A stretch of 64,000 bases of DNA, from assembly GCA_947243795.1 (NCBI GenBank), contig OX365938.1, forward strand, positions 579,463 through 643,462. Reading direction: 5' to 3'. Every line of letters starts with the position of its first letter. The stretch's first letter is position 1. The notes below the pieces were generated by a model. It was not told the DNA's origin, did not search any database, and saw only the letters and a list, made by a program, of their open reading frames with translations. This DNA is from Saccharomyces uvarum (taxonomy: Eukaryota; Ascomycota; Saccharomycetes; Saccharomycetales; Saccharomycetaceae). Positions 41,692-51,493 of this stretch are shown piece by piece. The translations under genes were made by a program, and so were the position numbers.

Positions 41692-44127
41692 ATGTCGAAT
41701 ACGAGTGCTAAAGATATACGGAAAAGTAAGCCAAAAAGAGGAACCGGCTTTGATTTACTCGAAGTCACCGAGTCATTGGGCTACCAGACTCACAGGAAAA
41801 ACGGGAGAAACTCATGGTCAAAGGACGACGATAATATGCTACGATCACTGGTTAATGAATCCGCTAAGGAATTGGGCTACGAAAATGGGCTTGAAGACGT
41901 AAAAACAATTCAGCAATCAAACCATCTTTCTAAATGTATAGCTTGGGATGTTTTGGCAACACGTTTTAAACACACCGTTAGAACTTCTAAGGATGTAAGA
42001 AAGCGTTGGACAGGGTCTCTCGATCCAAACTTGAAGAAAGGTAAATGGACCCAAGAAGAGGATGACCAGCTTTTGAAGGCTTATGAGGAACATGGACCTC
42101 ACTGGCTGAGTATTTCCATGGATATTCCTGGAAGAACAGAGGACCAATGCGCCAAAAGATATATTGAAGTCCTAGGGCCTGGAAGCAAGGGAAGACTGAG
42201 AGAGTGGACTCTGGGGGAAGATTTAAGTTTAATAAGTAAAGTGAAGGCGTATGGTACGAAATGGAGAAAAATATCGTCAGAAATGGAATTCAGGCCAAGT
42301 TTGACGTGTAGAAATAGGTGGAGAAAGATTATTACCATGGTGGTACGAGGGCAAGCATCCGACGTGATAACCAAAGCCATAAAAGAAAATAAGAACATAG
42401 ATATGACAGATGGTAAGCTCCGACAACAACCTATCATGGATGCGGATATACGATCTGATTTCAGGTCAAATATCGAAGAACATTCGCAACCATCTCGAGA
42501 GAATAAAGCTTCATTAATAAAACAAGATATATTGACTATCAAAGATAATGAATCAAGTAAATTACCAAAATTAAAGGATAGTAATGATACAGATAGTTTG
42601 AGCGATAGCAGGCAACAACCGTTGCCGCCATTGAAAGACATTTCTGTACCTCCGCCAATAAGAATGATGCAAGTTAGCCAGCCCCATACGAGCAGTAGTA
42701 GAAGTAAGATTCCTCTACCCATTGAAGGTCTTTCTCCAATCAATAAGCATAGCCCTGGCGGAATTCCCGATAGTCCCCAGGCAACTCTTCCACCAACATT
42801 TAACCCAGCATCCCTTGAGGAGCATATGATGAATAACACTGGCATTGCGGATCCTCTAAAACATAATGATTCTACCACGAGAACAAGAGAACCAAATTCC
42901 TCTAGCACCCAATGGAAGTTCACTTTGAAAGATGGACAAGGTCTATCAATATCGAATGGAACTATCGACAGTACGAGATTAGTAAAGGAACTAGTTGACC
43001 AAGCTAAGAAGTACTCTTTGAAAATATCAATACATCAGCACATTCATAATCACTATGTCACACCCGCAGATAATTCTGCTAGTAATAACAATACTATAGC
43101 GGATACTGCAAATATTAATGGAAATTCGTTACTAATTGATAATTTCCCACATATGGGTAGACAATTGGGAAATGGCCTTTCAGGGTTGAGTTCAACCAAT
43201 GATACTTTCAGCCCAGAATACAGAACCTCTCTTGATAATATGGATAATGATTTTTTGTCAAAAACACCGAATTATAATGCATTCAGTCTGGAACCAACTT
43301 CGCACAACTCCGCTGATAACACTAATGAACTTGGATCACAAAGTAATAGAGGGACAGACAGTCCGTCTGTGTTTTATCCTCAGGCAAGAGCATTGATGCC
43401 ATCAAACTCAAACGTCACTAACAATGAAATAAATCCAGGAAATGTCAGTACTAATAGTATGTCTCCAAATTTCAACGGTAGAAACGGTACAGCACCAAGT
43501 TCTACAGCATCATATACAACAAGTGGTTCGGAAATACCACCCGATGTGGGACCGAACAGAATCGCACATTTTAATTATTTGCCCCCAACAATACGACCTC
43601 ATTTGGGCTCATCAGACGCGACAAGAGGTGCTGACTTGAATAAATTACTCAATCCATCCCCGAATTCAGTAAGAAGTAATGGCAATAAAACCAAGCAGAA
43701 AGAAAAGAAAAAAAGCGAACCGTCCGGTCGCCATTCTTCTTCCTCCCTGACGGCCAACAAATTTAACCGTATTGATCAGTCCGAAATTTCAAGAACAACA
43801 TCCAGTTCCGATACTCCATTAAGAGACGAAGATGGTTTGGATTTTTGGGAAACTTTGAGATCTTTAGCCACTACGAACCCACAACCTCCAGTTGAGAAGC
43901 CTACTGAAGATAGCGAAACCATATCCCATGCGGTACATCAGGGCATCGCACCACACACAGGGGAAAGCGGTTTAGGTTCCAACAGTGGGGGATACGATTT
44001 TTTCAATGAATTGCTGGATAAAAAGGCAGATACATTACATGACGAAGCTAAGCAGCAAAAAGATCTTGATATGACTTCGGGTGGTTCTACCGATAATGGG
44101 TCCGTTTTGCCATTGAACCCAAGCTGA
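41692..44127 (+). CDS. BAS1: Myb-type transcription factor Bas1
   Basis: Activator of purine and histidine biosynthesis genes together with Bas2/Pho2, binding TGACTC. The 811 residues equal the cerevisiae length. Three Myb/SANT repeats occupy the N-terminus: a divergent R1 (~37-110), R2 with KGKWTQEEDDQLLKAYEEHG (~117-165) and R3 with REWTLGEDLSLISKVKAYGTKWRKI (~167-217). The remainder is disordered, Ser/Asn/Pro-rich, including the region that in cerevisiae interacts with Bas2, with a conserved LDFWETLRSLA motif near residue 720. Confidence 0.96.
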   Translation: MSNTSAKDIRKSKPKRGTGFDLLEVTESLGYQTHRKNGRNSWSKDDDNMLRSLVNESAKELGYENGLEDVKTIQQSNHLSKCIAWDVLATRFKHTVRTSKDVRKRWTGSLDPNLKKGKWTQEEDDQLLKAYEEHGPHWLSISMDIPGRTEDQCAKRYIEVLGPGSKGRLREWTLGEDLSLISKVKAYGTKWRKISSEMEFRPSLTCRNRWRKIITMVVRGQASDVITKAIKENKNIDMTDGKLRQQPIMDADIRSDFRSNIEEHSQPSRENKASLIKQDILTIKDNESSKLPKLKDSNDTDSLSDSRQQPLPPLKDISVPPPIRMMQVSQPHTSSSRSKIPLPIEGLSPINKHSPGGIPDSPQATLPPTFNPASLEEHMMNNTGIADPLKHNDSTTRTREPNSSSTQWKFTLKDGQGLSISNGTIDSTRLVKELVDQAKKYSLKISIHQHIHNHYVTPADNSASNNNTIADTANINGNSLLIDNFPHMGRQLGNGLSGLSSTNDTFSPEYRTSLDNMDNDFLSKTPNYNAFSLEPTSHNSADNTNELGSQSNRGTDSPSVFYPQARALMPSNSNVTNNEINPGNVSTNSMSPNFNGRNGTAPSSTASYTTSGSEIPPDVGPNRIAHFNYLPPTIRPHLGSSDATRGADLNKLLNPSPNSVRSNGNKTKQKEKKKSEPSGRHSSSSLTANKFNRIDQSEISRTTSSSDTPLRDEDGLDFWETLRSLATTNPQPPVEKPTEDSETISHAVHQGIAPHTGESGLGSNSGGYDFFNELLDKKADTLHDEAKQQKDLDMTSGGSTDNGSVLPLNPS

Positions 44128-44737
44128 GAAAAGAAGACTTGAAGAAGCCAAATTCAAATACTAAACTTCCAATTATATAACAAGCATTAGTGTATATTAT
44201 ACATAACATAAGATGGATAATATTCTCAAAAAAGGATAACTACTTCAATGTACCATCCCACGTTATTTTTCTACCTTTGACGTAATTTGGCGTACATATC
44301 TTTTACATGTAAAACTATAACGAGCTGACAAGTTCTGACTCCACGAGAAACACAACATTAAATTTAGTACCATAGAGTACGTGGTTTTGTCCAATAACTT
44401 TCTTAAATAACTTAACAATCCCTTTCTTTCTTGATTTTCTCAATGAACAGTAGTAGCAACATGTTTGCCTATGGGAAGCATACTATTTGGCCGCCGTGAT
44501 AAAACAAAGGACGTTTGGCCAGCTATATAATAATGCACAAAGGAAAAAGAAAAGAATACTATTACTATGAATCATAAGAATTATGTCTTGACTAACTTTT
44601 CTTGAAAACATAGAAGATTGATGAAAACTTGTTATTCTAAAAAAACAACTTGGGTTGGTTGATTCATTGTTACTTTGAATGTTTGAAATATTTGGCTGTT
44701 TTTTAAGTATAATATAATGTTAAATATATCAACGATA
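44128..44737. other. Convergent BAS1/SKG1 3' region
   Basis: 610 bp, AT-rich, no gene seen; TATATTATACATA-like 3'-end signals follow BAS1 near 44190-44205. Confidence 0.5.
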
Positions 44738-45808
44738 CTATTTAGGCCTTAGGCTCTCTATGAATTCTCTTTTGCTCTGTGAATAGTTGGTAAATTCATT
44801 TTCGTATTGATCTTCCTCAGCAATTTCCCCAATGTTGCTCATGTCGTAATTATTCTGTAGTTTATATAAGTCCCCATTATCTTTGTCCGTTATGACCTTG
44901 CCGTCATTCACTGAACGGCAATCATCTGACTCTTCATTATTTTTGTCAAACGTGCTTGGTAATTGTGACAAAGCTCCACTTTTGGGCGTCGCAAACACAT
45001 CATCTAGTGCATCCGCTTTGTTTACAGATGTTATGGAGGAGTCCCTTGTATGAAACGATGTATTCGATATATTGCCATTCAAATTCGAGGATGAAGCTCT
45101 TCTTGGGTAAGAACCAAAGTCCTGGTTTTGCAAATTTCTTATTAGGTTTTCATTACTAGATAGGCGAGCATTATTTTTAAGTTCTATTAGTGAAGGTTTG
45201 TTTTGGACATTATTAATATTAGCATCGTCACTTGAAGGATCTGAAAAAAAATTTACTCCTTCATCAGCAATAACAGGAACCATCTGGTCATAAACGCTGA
45301 TTTGCCTCTTCGTTATATGCTGTTGGGAGGACGATAGTGAAACATTGGAACTGTTATTCATACTCGGTAAATCCACGATAGATTTCTGCTTCGCTTTATT
45401 ACTGTAGTTATTATTTCGTACTTGTAGTAAATTTATTTTCCTACGATATGCTGGAACATAGTATTTGCTATTTTTTTTTCCCAACGGGTGCTCTCGTTCT
45501 TGTGATTTACCATCGTTTTTCTCTTCTGGATGAGCAGATCCTTCTGATGAACCCGATGTGTGATCAGGATTTTTCAACTCCGCACTGGTTAATCCTGCAT
45601 CGTCTTTACTGTCTCGTAAGGGTCCAAAATTGTCAAAGGAGACAAAACCACTTTCATCGTATATTGCTCTTTCCAATTCTTTATCATTCTTTTCTTCCTC
45701 CTTATATCTTTTCTGCAGGTTGAACCAAAACACTACTGCTACTATAATACCCAGACCAACAGGTATACCCACCGCACAACCTACTGCAATACCCGTATTA
45801 TTCGCCAT
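44738..45808 (-). CDS. SKG1: Skg1, membrane protein of polarised growth sites
   Basis: Type III-like membrane protein of the bud (suppressor of lethality of kex2 gas1), 356 residues (355 in cerevisiae). A single hydrophobic span ([20 protein letters not shown]) at residues ~9-28 is followed by basic residues (NLQKRYKE) as a stop-transfer signal; there is no cleavable signal peptide. The rest is cytosolic, Ser/Asn-rich and disordered, containing a basic [16 protein letters not shown] patch near residue 115. Related to Aim20. Confidence 0.92.
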   Translation of the reverse strand: MANNTGIAVGCAVGIPVGLGIIVAVVFWFNLQKRYKEEEKNDKELERAIYDESGFVSFDNFGPLRDSKDDAGLTSAELKNPDHTSGSSEGSAHPEEKNDGKSQEREHPLGKKNSKYYVPAYRRKINLLQVRNNNYSNKAKQKSIVDLPSMNNSSNVSLSSSQQHITKRQISVYDQMVPVIADEGVNFFSDPSSDDANINNVQNKPSLIELKNNARLSSNENLIRNLQNQDFGSYPRRASSSNLNGNISNTSFHTRDSSITSVNKADALDDVFATPKSGALSQLPSTFDKNNEESDDCRSVNDGKVITDKDNGDLYKLQNNYDMSNIGEIAEEDQYENEFTNYSQSKREFIESLRPK

Positions 45809-46396
45809 TTCTTCTTTAATATCCTAACTATGATGAGCTCCCAAATTGAAAAAAAAAATTAATATCCCTGATAAATAACACAAAACTAAAAGGCTAGATC
45901 TAGTTGAACAATAAAGTAATAGACCAAAATTTGTTCCTCCCTTTAATATCCTTATTCAAAGCGTATCTTGTAGAACAAAATTTCCAAACTGCAAATGTTT
46001 TATTAATTGTCCTTAACATGCAAGTGGCAACTGACCCTCAGTCACAAATAATCAGTCTATGCTTTCTGTTGGAAAAAAAAACAGATAGCGAGCGAGCGAG
46101 CGAACGGTAGAAATGATTCTGATGTAGTAAAAAACAGAAAATTAATAGTGCCTGACAGGAAAACTACAAGCGGTTAGATTTCTTTGCTAGTCTTCCTGAG
46201 CAATTTCTGTTTATATTTCGAGGATCAATACTTTTCTCTAATTTTTATTACTATCGGTCTCGAAAAAATTGTCGCGAGAATTTAACATTCGTAACCCGGA
46301 TTAATCACAATTCTCTAATAACAGATGATGGGAAAGAATAGTCGTTAAAATACGTTGCTAAAAACGCAGAGGTGGTTGCTCAAAAATTTCGAAAGA
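45809..46396. promoter_or_regulatory. Divergent SKG1/SIR1 promoter region
   Basis: 588 bp. An AGCG tetranucleotide run (four units, ~46086-46102) is the only repeat. No recognised site. Confidence 0.45.
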
Positions 46397-48352
46397 ATGC
46401 TAGAAATCAACTCTAAATTCGTGGTCATTGATGGGTGGCTAGTGGACGTTGTGGAGCGAAAACCGATCAATTTCTGGAGTCCTGAGATAAGGTTGCTAAT
46501 ACCGAATGATGATGACTACGAAAAATTACTACAGCAAAACTTGGTGGATTGGACACGATTAAAGAATGATGCCAAGTCCATTCTTGTAGGGGTGGACTCG
46601 GTGGAGTTATTTAAACATCTAAAATTAAGCTTGCGAGAATTTTTTCTTTTAGACGATGGGAAAGTAGTCCTTAAGAGGATCCCGAGCAAACTGCATTACA
46701 AAGTGATTAAAAAGTTTGCTCAGAGATGCTGCAGGTTATTTTTGCCAAAATGGGGTACGATTTACATCTATCCAATGATACAAGATAACCGGATCCGGCT
46801 AGATGGAGTTCTTCAGTTTTCTTTAGACGTTCAGCCTAATTTAGAGTATCCGCTAATCGACATAAACGTCAATAACCAGTACATTATAATCGAGAACTTC
46901 CTCATATACTTGAATGAAAGGAGACTTTGTAAGTGGAACGATAATAACTTGAGGGATCGGATAGGTTTAAAAACATGGACATGTTTGAGAAGGCTTTACA
47001 ATCCAATGAGCCTCGACATAGTTTACAACTTGAACTCGAATTATTATTTTGTGAAAGATGATCAGTTCTTTCAAATAATGGGGAAACGGGCCTTCGTAAA
47101 GTTCTGCAAAACGGTAGGAAACAACACGTACGATAAAGCCTCTTTCTATTTTTGTGTAAGAACAACTACCACGAGAGCTACACATATTGCATATATTTTA
47201 ACAGATACGACACGAACTTCCTTTATTGATAAGAAAGATGGTTTAAAATTCATTGTCAGAGAACGACCAATCATGGAGGATGTAAATTCTAACGTGAACT
47301 TTTCAGAACTGAAAAACCAGCTTTTTACTGAAGTGAAGGTTATCAAAAATGTTTTTTCAACTTACGTTTTCCAATTAGAAAGCCAGCTCATGAAATATAT
47401 TAATCAAGAGGAGGAAAATAATCACAGGGTCGGCATGATATCCGGTGAAGTTCTTGATCAGATTCGTGACTTTCCTGTATCAAAAGTTACTATATCATTA
47501 ATTGCCGCCGGTGAAGACAGAAAATATATTGACCTACTTCAGGAATTAGCAAGAAGGTTGGAAAAAATATGCATGAAAAAGACGTTACGCTCATTGGAGG
47601 AGATAAAAGAAACTTTTGATCAGAAATCTGATATGCAAATCGTACTTGAAATGGAGTATTACCAAAGCATTAAAGACTGTGAAAGAACCCTTGAACTTAT
47701 TAAAGAAGACGTCTTGCCCATATTAGTTAAGCAGCTAGGTAGTAAATCGGTACATGAATACGGCTTGACAAGAGAGGAGTATATTTCGCCCAGGTTTTTA
47801 GCAGCAGATGGATTTTTGATCGATTTGGCAGAAGAGAAGCCAATAAACCCAAGAGATCCATGTCTGTTGACGCTGCTAAAAGATTTTCAGCGCGATAGTG
47901 TTGCCCAACTCAATTTGATTGATTGGCATGACTTTAAAAAGTCCCAAGGCCCAATTCCATTACGAGCTCGAACGTTGTTTAAATATTGCAGAAAACTAAA
48001 TAAAACGTTCACACAAGATGCGGACTTTAAATTAAATTTGCCGCCCTCAAAAGTAAACGCGACGAATGCACAGCTAATGATTTCATATCCCTGCATTCCC
48101 ATATGTTTGGAGGACAAAAAAGTTCGGTACCTGTATGAAGATAGCTTTATTCCTGGGTGCGGAACCGCTACAACATCTTCATCTGAAACACTTCAATTAA
48201 ATCGCGAATGGAAGAATCATCTACAGAAAGACCCCGAACTAAAATTGCAAGAAGGCGTTAAGCGAATGCGACTTTTAACATCTTACGAAGAATTGAGATC
48301 GAAATACATCTTTGCTTTTGAAAAACTAAGCACTGATGATTACGGCGACTAG
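46397..48352 (+). CDS. SIR1: Silencing establishment protein Sir1
   Basis: Binds Orc1 at HML/HMR silencers and recruits Sir4 to establish silencing. The first in-frame ATG is 46397 (MLEINSKF...), giving 651 residues, close to the cerevisiae 654; codons upstream have no ATG. The protein has two related halves: VIDGWLVDVVERKPIN near residue 9 and AADGFLIDLAEEKPIN near 469, marking the two copies of the Orc1-interacting (OIR) fold, of which the C-terminal one binds Orc1. Identity to cerevisiae is far lower than for neighbours, as known for this fast-evolving gene. It is the last ordinary gene before the gene-poor distal region. Confidence 0.95.
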   Translation: MLEINSKFVVIDGWLVDVVERKPINFWSPEIRLLIPNDDDYEKLLQQNLVDWTRLKNDAKSILVGVDSVELFKHLKLSLREFFLLDDGKVVLKRIPSKLHYKVIKKFAQRCCRLFLPKWGTIYIYPMIQDNRIRLDGVLQFSLDVQPNLEYPLIDINVNNQYIIIENFLIYLNERRLCKWNDNNLRDRIGLKTWTCLRRLYNPMSLDIVYNLNSNYYFVKDDQFFQIMGKRAFVKFCKTVGNNTYDKASFYFCVRTTTTRATHIAYILTDTTRTSFIDKKDGLKFIVRERPIMEDVNSNVNFSELKNQLFTEVKVIKNVFSTYVFQLESQLMKYINQEEENNHRVGMISGEVLDQIRDFPVSKVTISLIAAGEDRKYIDLLQELARRLEKICMKKTLRSLEEIKETFDQKSDMQIVLEMEYYQSIKDCERTLELIKEDVLPILVKQLGSKSVHEYGLTREEYISPRFLAADGFLIDLAEEKPINPRDPCLLTLLKDFQRDSVAQLNLIDWHDFKKSQGPIPLRARTLFKYCRKLNKTFTQDADFKLNLPPSKVNATNAQLMISYPCIPICLEDKKVRYLYEDSFIPGCGTATTSSSETLQLNREWKNHLQKDPELKLQEGVKRMRLLTSYEELRSKYIFAFEKLSTDDYGD

Positions 48353-49176
48353 ATGGTTGTCAAAATATGACTTGCGAATGAACTAACGAGAATAACTCCA
48401 TCGTGGAAATACGATGATGGCCTATCAAATATTCAATCCATATTATGGCGTGTGGTGTACTTTTTCGGGACTTTTCTACTCCTAGTCAATATCTCTTGGC
48501 TTGTGGATGAATTGCTGTTAGATGCTTGCGAAAGTTTAGGATTGACATCAATTTCATGCTAAGACGCTTGAAATTTGCTGTCATATCAACTCACAGCAGG
48601 GCTTAGTTCACGAGTTAATTATTGATGTTTTGTTTTCGTGTGTTGATTGACCTAATATCTCGAATCGTAATGTGGCACTAACCATAATCAAACCTGTGAT
48701 AACAAGTAATATTACTTGTTATAACATTAATGACAAGTACAGTATTTATTAAAGGATGGCTTGTCGGTATTCACAGGACAGACCTTTAGAAAGATTTTGA
48801 TAAGAATTTTTTCAGGATAGCCTTTAAGATATCCTCTTTAACTGCAGCCAATATCTGTGAACCATAGTATTCATACGAATCATCGAAAACTGGCAAATAT
48901 AAATTTGGTTGCTGTACTTGTATACGTATGGGTTTATGGTGACTCTTCGTCAATTGGTGATGAGCAAACTATTGGATTATAGTAATAGAGCCAAAAAAAC
49001 TTTCAGTTGAAAGTATATAATCGAGATATTGATTGACATGTATCATTGTTGGACCTTTATACCACTATTACTTGTTATATTGTTATTGTGTACTTTTTCA
49101 GTTAGCGTTATGTTTGCTGCCTATTTCAGTAAAAAACTGTACTTCAGCTTATCTGTAGAGCCATGAACTATGTTTG
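48353..49176. other. SIR1-distal intergenic DNA
   Basis: 824 bp, AT-rich. It contains a perfect 24-bp palindrome at 48699-48722 and, on the minus strand, a 60-codon open stretch ending at 48786 that could be a gene remnant (both described in the findings). No intact gene. Confidence 0.5.
48699..48722. repeat. Perfect 24-bp palindrome
   Basis: Two 12-base arms, ATAACAAGTAAT and its exact reverse complement, with no spacer. A related TATTACTTGTTATA occurs again near 49066-49080. Confidence 0.9.
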
Positions 49177-49515
49177 TGTTGATAATTAGTAGTTTAGCAA
49201 GTAGTAATAATCAAGAATAGTTCTTTCTTAATATATAAAAGAGAGGTAAAAACACACGCTGCTTTGTTACATGTAACCCGATGGTACAGCCATCATTCAG
49301 ACCAGTAATAATAAGACATCATGTTCGACTAATCTTCTTATATATCAATTAGTCAATTTATAAAATGATATATCTCTGTCTTTATTATTGGGTTAAATTC
49401 TATAATTAGAATTCACCTACTTCAATATAATTAGCATCATATTAAGAGTGTTTGAAATCATTTACTCCAGCATGAGCATCTTATTAAAGAATGTCCGTCA
49501 TAACCTACTCCAACA
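49177..49515 (-). mobile_element. Ty4-like LTR, full length (3' LTR of a decayed element)
   Basis: 339-bp LTR on the minus strand, bounded by TGTTGGAGTAGG at its start (49515 side) and ...TAATTATCAACA at its end (49177 side). It aligns by eye with the LTR that precedes the gag remnant at 52152. Directly upstream (49516-49525) is a purine-rich tract, AAGGGGGCA, as expected of a polypurine tract beside a 3' LTR. The 5-bp flank at 49172-49176 (GTTTG) cannot be checked for a target-site duplication because the other end of the element is lost. Confidence 0.8.
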
Positions 49516-49585
49516 TGCCCCCTTAAAGATATATTATTGTACTCCAACAGATGTCTACTGTATGCTTAATAAAGTATTTTGATTA

Positions 49586-49722
49586 TCAACAGTCCGTTGA
49601 GGCCAAGGTATCCTGTGGTGTTATCTGATTATTTAATACTGTAATACGTCTATCAAAATCAGAAATTGATACTTGTTTTTCAAGTAAATCTGCTATAACT
49701 TCTTTACCAGTGAGTTTTATTC
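49586..49722 (-). pseudogene. Ty4-like Pol C-terminal fragment
   Basis: Minus-strand frame open for about 45 codons, ending in ...LNNQITPQDTLASTDC and stop, 70 bp before the polypurine tract and LTR. VIADLLEKQVSISDF resembles the IADxLTKPVS motif at the end of copia-type RNase H/Pol, and the ending resembles Ty4 Pol as I recall it. The upstream part of Pol is missing: an in-frame stop and then the tRNA region follow. Confidence 0.65.
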
Positions 49723-49758
49723 ATTTTTTTTTTCTATGGTCTTGTATGTGTTATACAC

Positions 49759-49767
49759 AAAAAAAAA
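49759..49767 (-). terminator. RNA polymerase III terminator of tRNA-Val
   Basis: Nine consecutive T on the minus strand, four bases after the tRNA 3' end. Confidence 0.8.
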
Positions 49768-49771
49768 TACA

Positions 49772-49845
49772 TGATTTCGCCCAGGATCGAACTGGGGACG
49801 TTCTGCGTGTTAAGCAGATGCCATAACCGACTAGACCACGAAACC
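49772..49845 (-). tRNA. tRNA-Val (anticodon AAC)
   Basis: 74-nt gene without intron. The acceptor stem pairs GGTTTCG with CGAAATC plus discriminator A; the anticodon arm is CTGC-TTAACAC-GCAG with anticodon AAC; the T arm has GTTCGATCC (B box) and the D arm carries the A box region (TGGTCTAGTCGG). A T9 terminator follows. Its upstream side (higher coordinates) carries a delta LTR about 300 bp away, the usual target window of Ty1. Confidence 0.95.
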
Positions 49846-50139
49846 TATTATCTTGTTTTTAATAAGAAAAACAAGATCATCTAGTCTGCAGAAGAACCGT
49901 CCTAGGTGTTCTTTTTACAGCATACTATTACTATATTCTAGTAAATACGTACTTCATTTTATATTCCTTATTTTCCACACGATATCACCCGTAATCAAAG
50001 ATATAACGGATATATCCTCCATTGTCACAACCTGAATACAACAATATATCGTCTGCTCCAACACCGCCTCAGAGACCAAGTATCCTATAATCTTGACACC
50101 TTCCAAGACCATTATTGAGCTTTATAGTTGTATGATGAT

Positions 50140-50445
50140 CTTTGGGATTCCATTAATTCTTAATGTTATAATACTGCGTATATAGATTATACTAGAGATT
50201 CTCCTCATGGAGTTAGGAATCCACAAAAAGGAATCTGCAATTTTGCATAATATTATAAATGATTCTGTTCCTCTTTTTATATGTTATCATTCATTGATCC
50301 TATTACAATATCAATCCTTGCGCTTCAGCTTCCATTAATTTCGATGACAGTTTGAATCTTAATTTACTGGTCTTGTAATTTATGTCATCTTTTAACACCG
50401 TATATAATAGTAATAGATGGACGATAGTTGCATCTTGTTCCAACA
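50140..50445 (-). mobile_element. Solo delta LTR (Ty1/Ty2 family)
   Basis: About 306 bp matching the reverse complement of a Ty1/Ty2 delta: internal landmarks GGGATTCCATT (50144), GGAATCCACAAAAAGG, GATCCTATTACAATATC and CAATCCTTGCG..CAGCTTCCA, ending in TTCCAACA at 50445. The end at 50140 has decayed (CTTTGGGATT for TGTTGGGATT). No clear 5-bp target duplication remains. No Ty internal sequence adjoins it. Confidence 0.85.
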
Positions 50446-50474
50446 ACCATATGCACCATTGACACCAGCGCTTT

Positions 50475-51490
50475 TCAGTTACTGGCGGAAACTTTACGCG
50501 CTTTTCTAGAGGTCTTGTCGTTGTTGTGCACCGCCGGATTGGCTCTTAGTTCTTTCAAAATAAAGGATTCCTGGCACATTTTCCGCCAAATTTCGATAAA
50601 CCTCTTAGAGACAAAGTCCCCGGAATATCTAATCATCTGCTCCACACACATACATGCTGGTTGGACAATGGAATGGCCCGCACATACAACACATTGGACG
50701 GTGGAATCCCATGTACTGGCAACCTCCTTTATCAACAGATTATGTTGCGTTGAAAAAAATGAATTTCTGAATACTGGACTGTCTCCTAGCTCAGCAAACG
50801 ACTAGTGGCTTCAGCAAGATGCTGTCTCTACGTGTGGATTGGGCTCGAAGTCACTAATGGGTTCACCGCTTTCTCACTGGAGGGCAGCAAAATTTCAATA
50901 GGCTTGAGGATGTCCCGTTCAATGTTTTTCACGTCTGTGAGGGCATCGTCCACCACCAATTGCTGCAAATGGCACTTCTCCTTGTCAAACTGTAGTTGCT
51001 GTTGTAGTACTTGTGTAAATTGTAGTTCCATTTGCGATTGTAGTTGTGCGCATTTATACTGAGCTGGATCAGACATACACACCCGCGGTAAGCTCCTCCT
51101 CTGTTTTTCGTCCCAACCGGACACTTTAGTGTCACAATTCCAGTCAAAACACATACTATCATCGTACAGGTGAGCACGGACAATACTTGGGCTGGGACCA
51201 GAAACTACAGGGCAGCTACTAAAGTAGTCACTACATGCTTCAATGTCGTCTAGCACCCCGTCCGCCCCATACTCGTTAAGAACGCTTTCAGCGTATTCAG
51301 AATATGTGCCGTTCAGAAAGATTGCAAAGGCACCATCTAGACCAAAATAGGGTGTAAGAACGAAGAGCTTACTTAACTCGTCCCCATCAACTGAGCGAAG
51401 GAGGTCCAGGTGTGCTGATAGGGTGTCATACGTGGAACTGTTGAGTTGCATACCAAAGGTGTACCAGCTCTTCGTAAAAGGTTCATAGTA
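50475..51490 (-). pseudogene. Unrecognised gene remnant (two frames)
   Basis: I do not recognise this gene. On the minus strand a frame opens at ~51488, has its first ATG at 51451, and runs 207 codons to a stop at 50828; it encodes a protein with several Cys, a FVLTPYFGLDGAF stretch, and a Gln-rich probable coiled coil (QLQSQMELQFTQVLQQQLQ). A second frame, shifted by -1, is open from ~50802 to 50475 and encodes a Cys-rich then basic segment (VQCVVCAGHSIVQPACMC; KRFIEIWRKMCQ; KTSRKARKVSASN). The two frames abut, so one broken gene is likely. The DNA looks distinctly less AT-rich than its neighbours and is bounded by a delta LTR and a Ty4-like gag remnant. Confidence 0.5.
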
Positions 51491-51493
51491 GTA

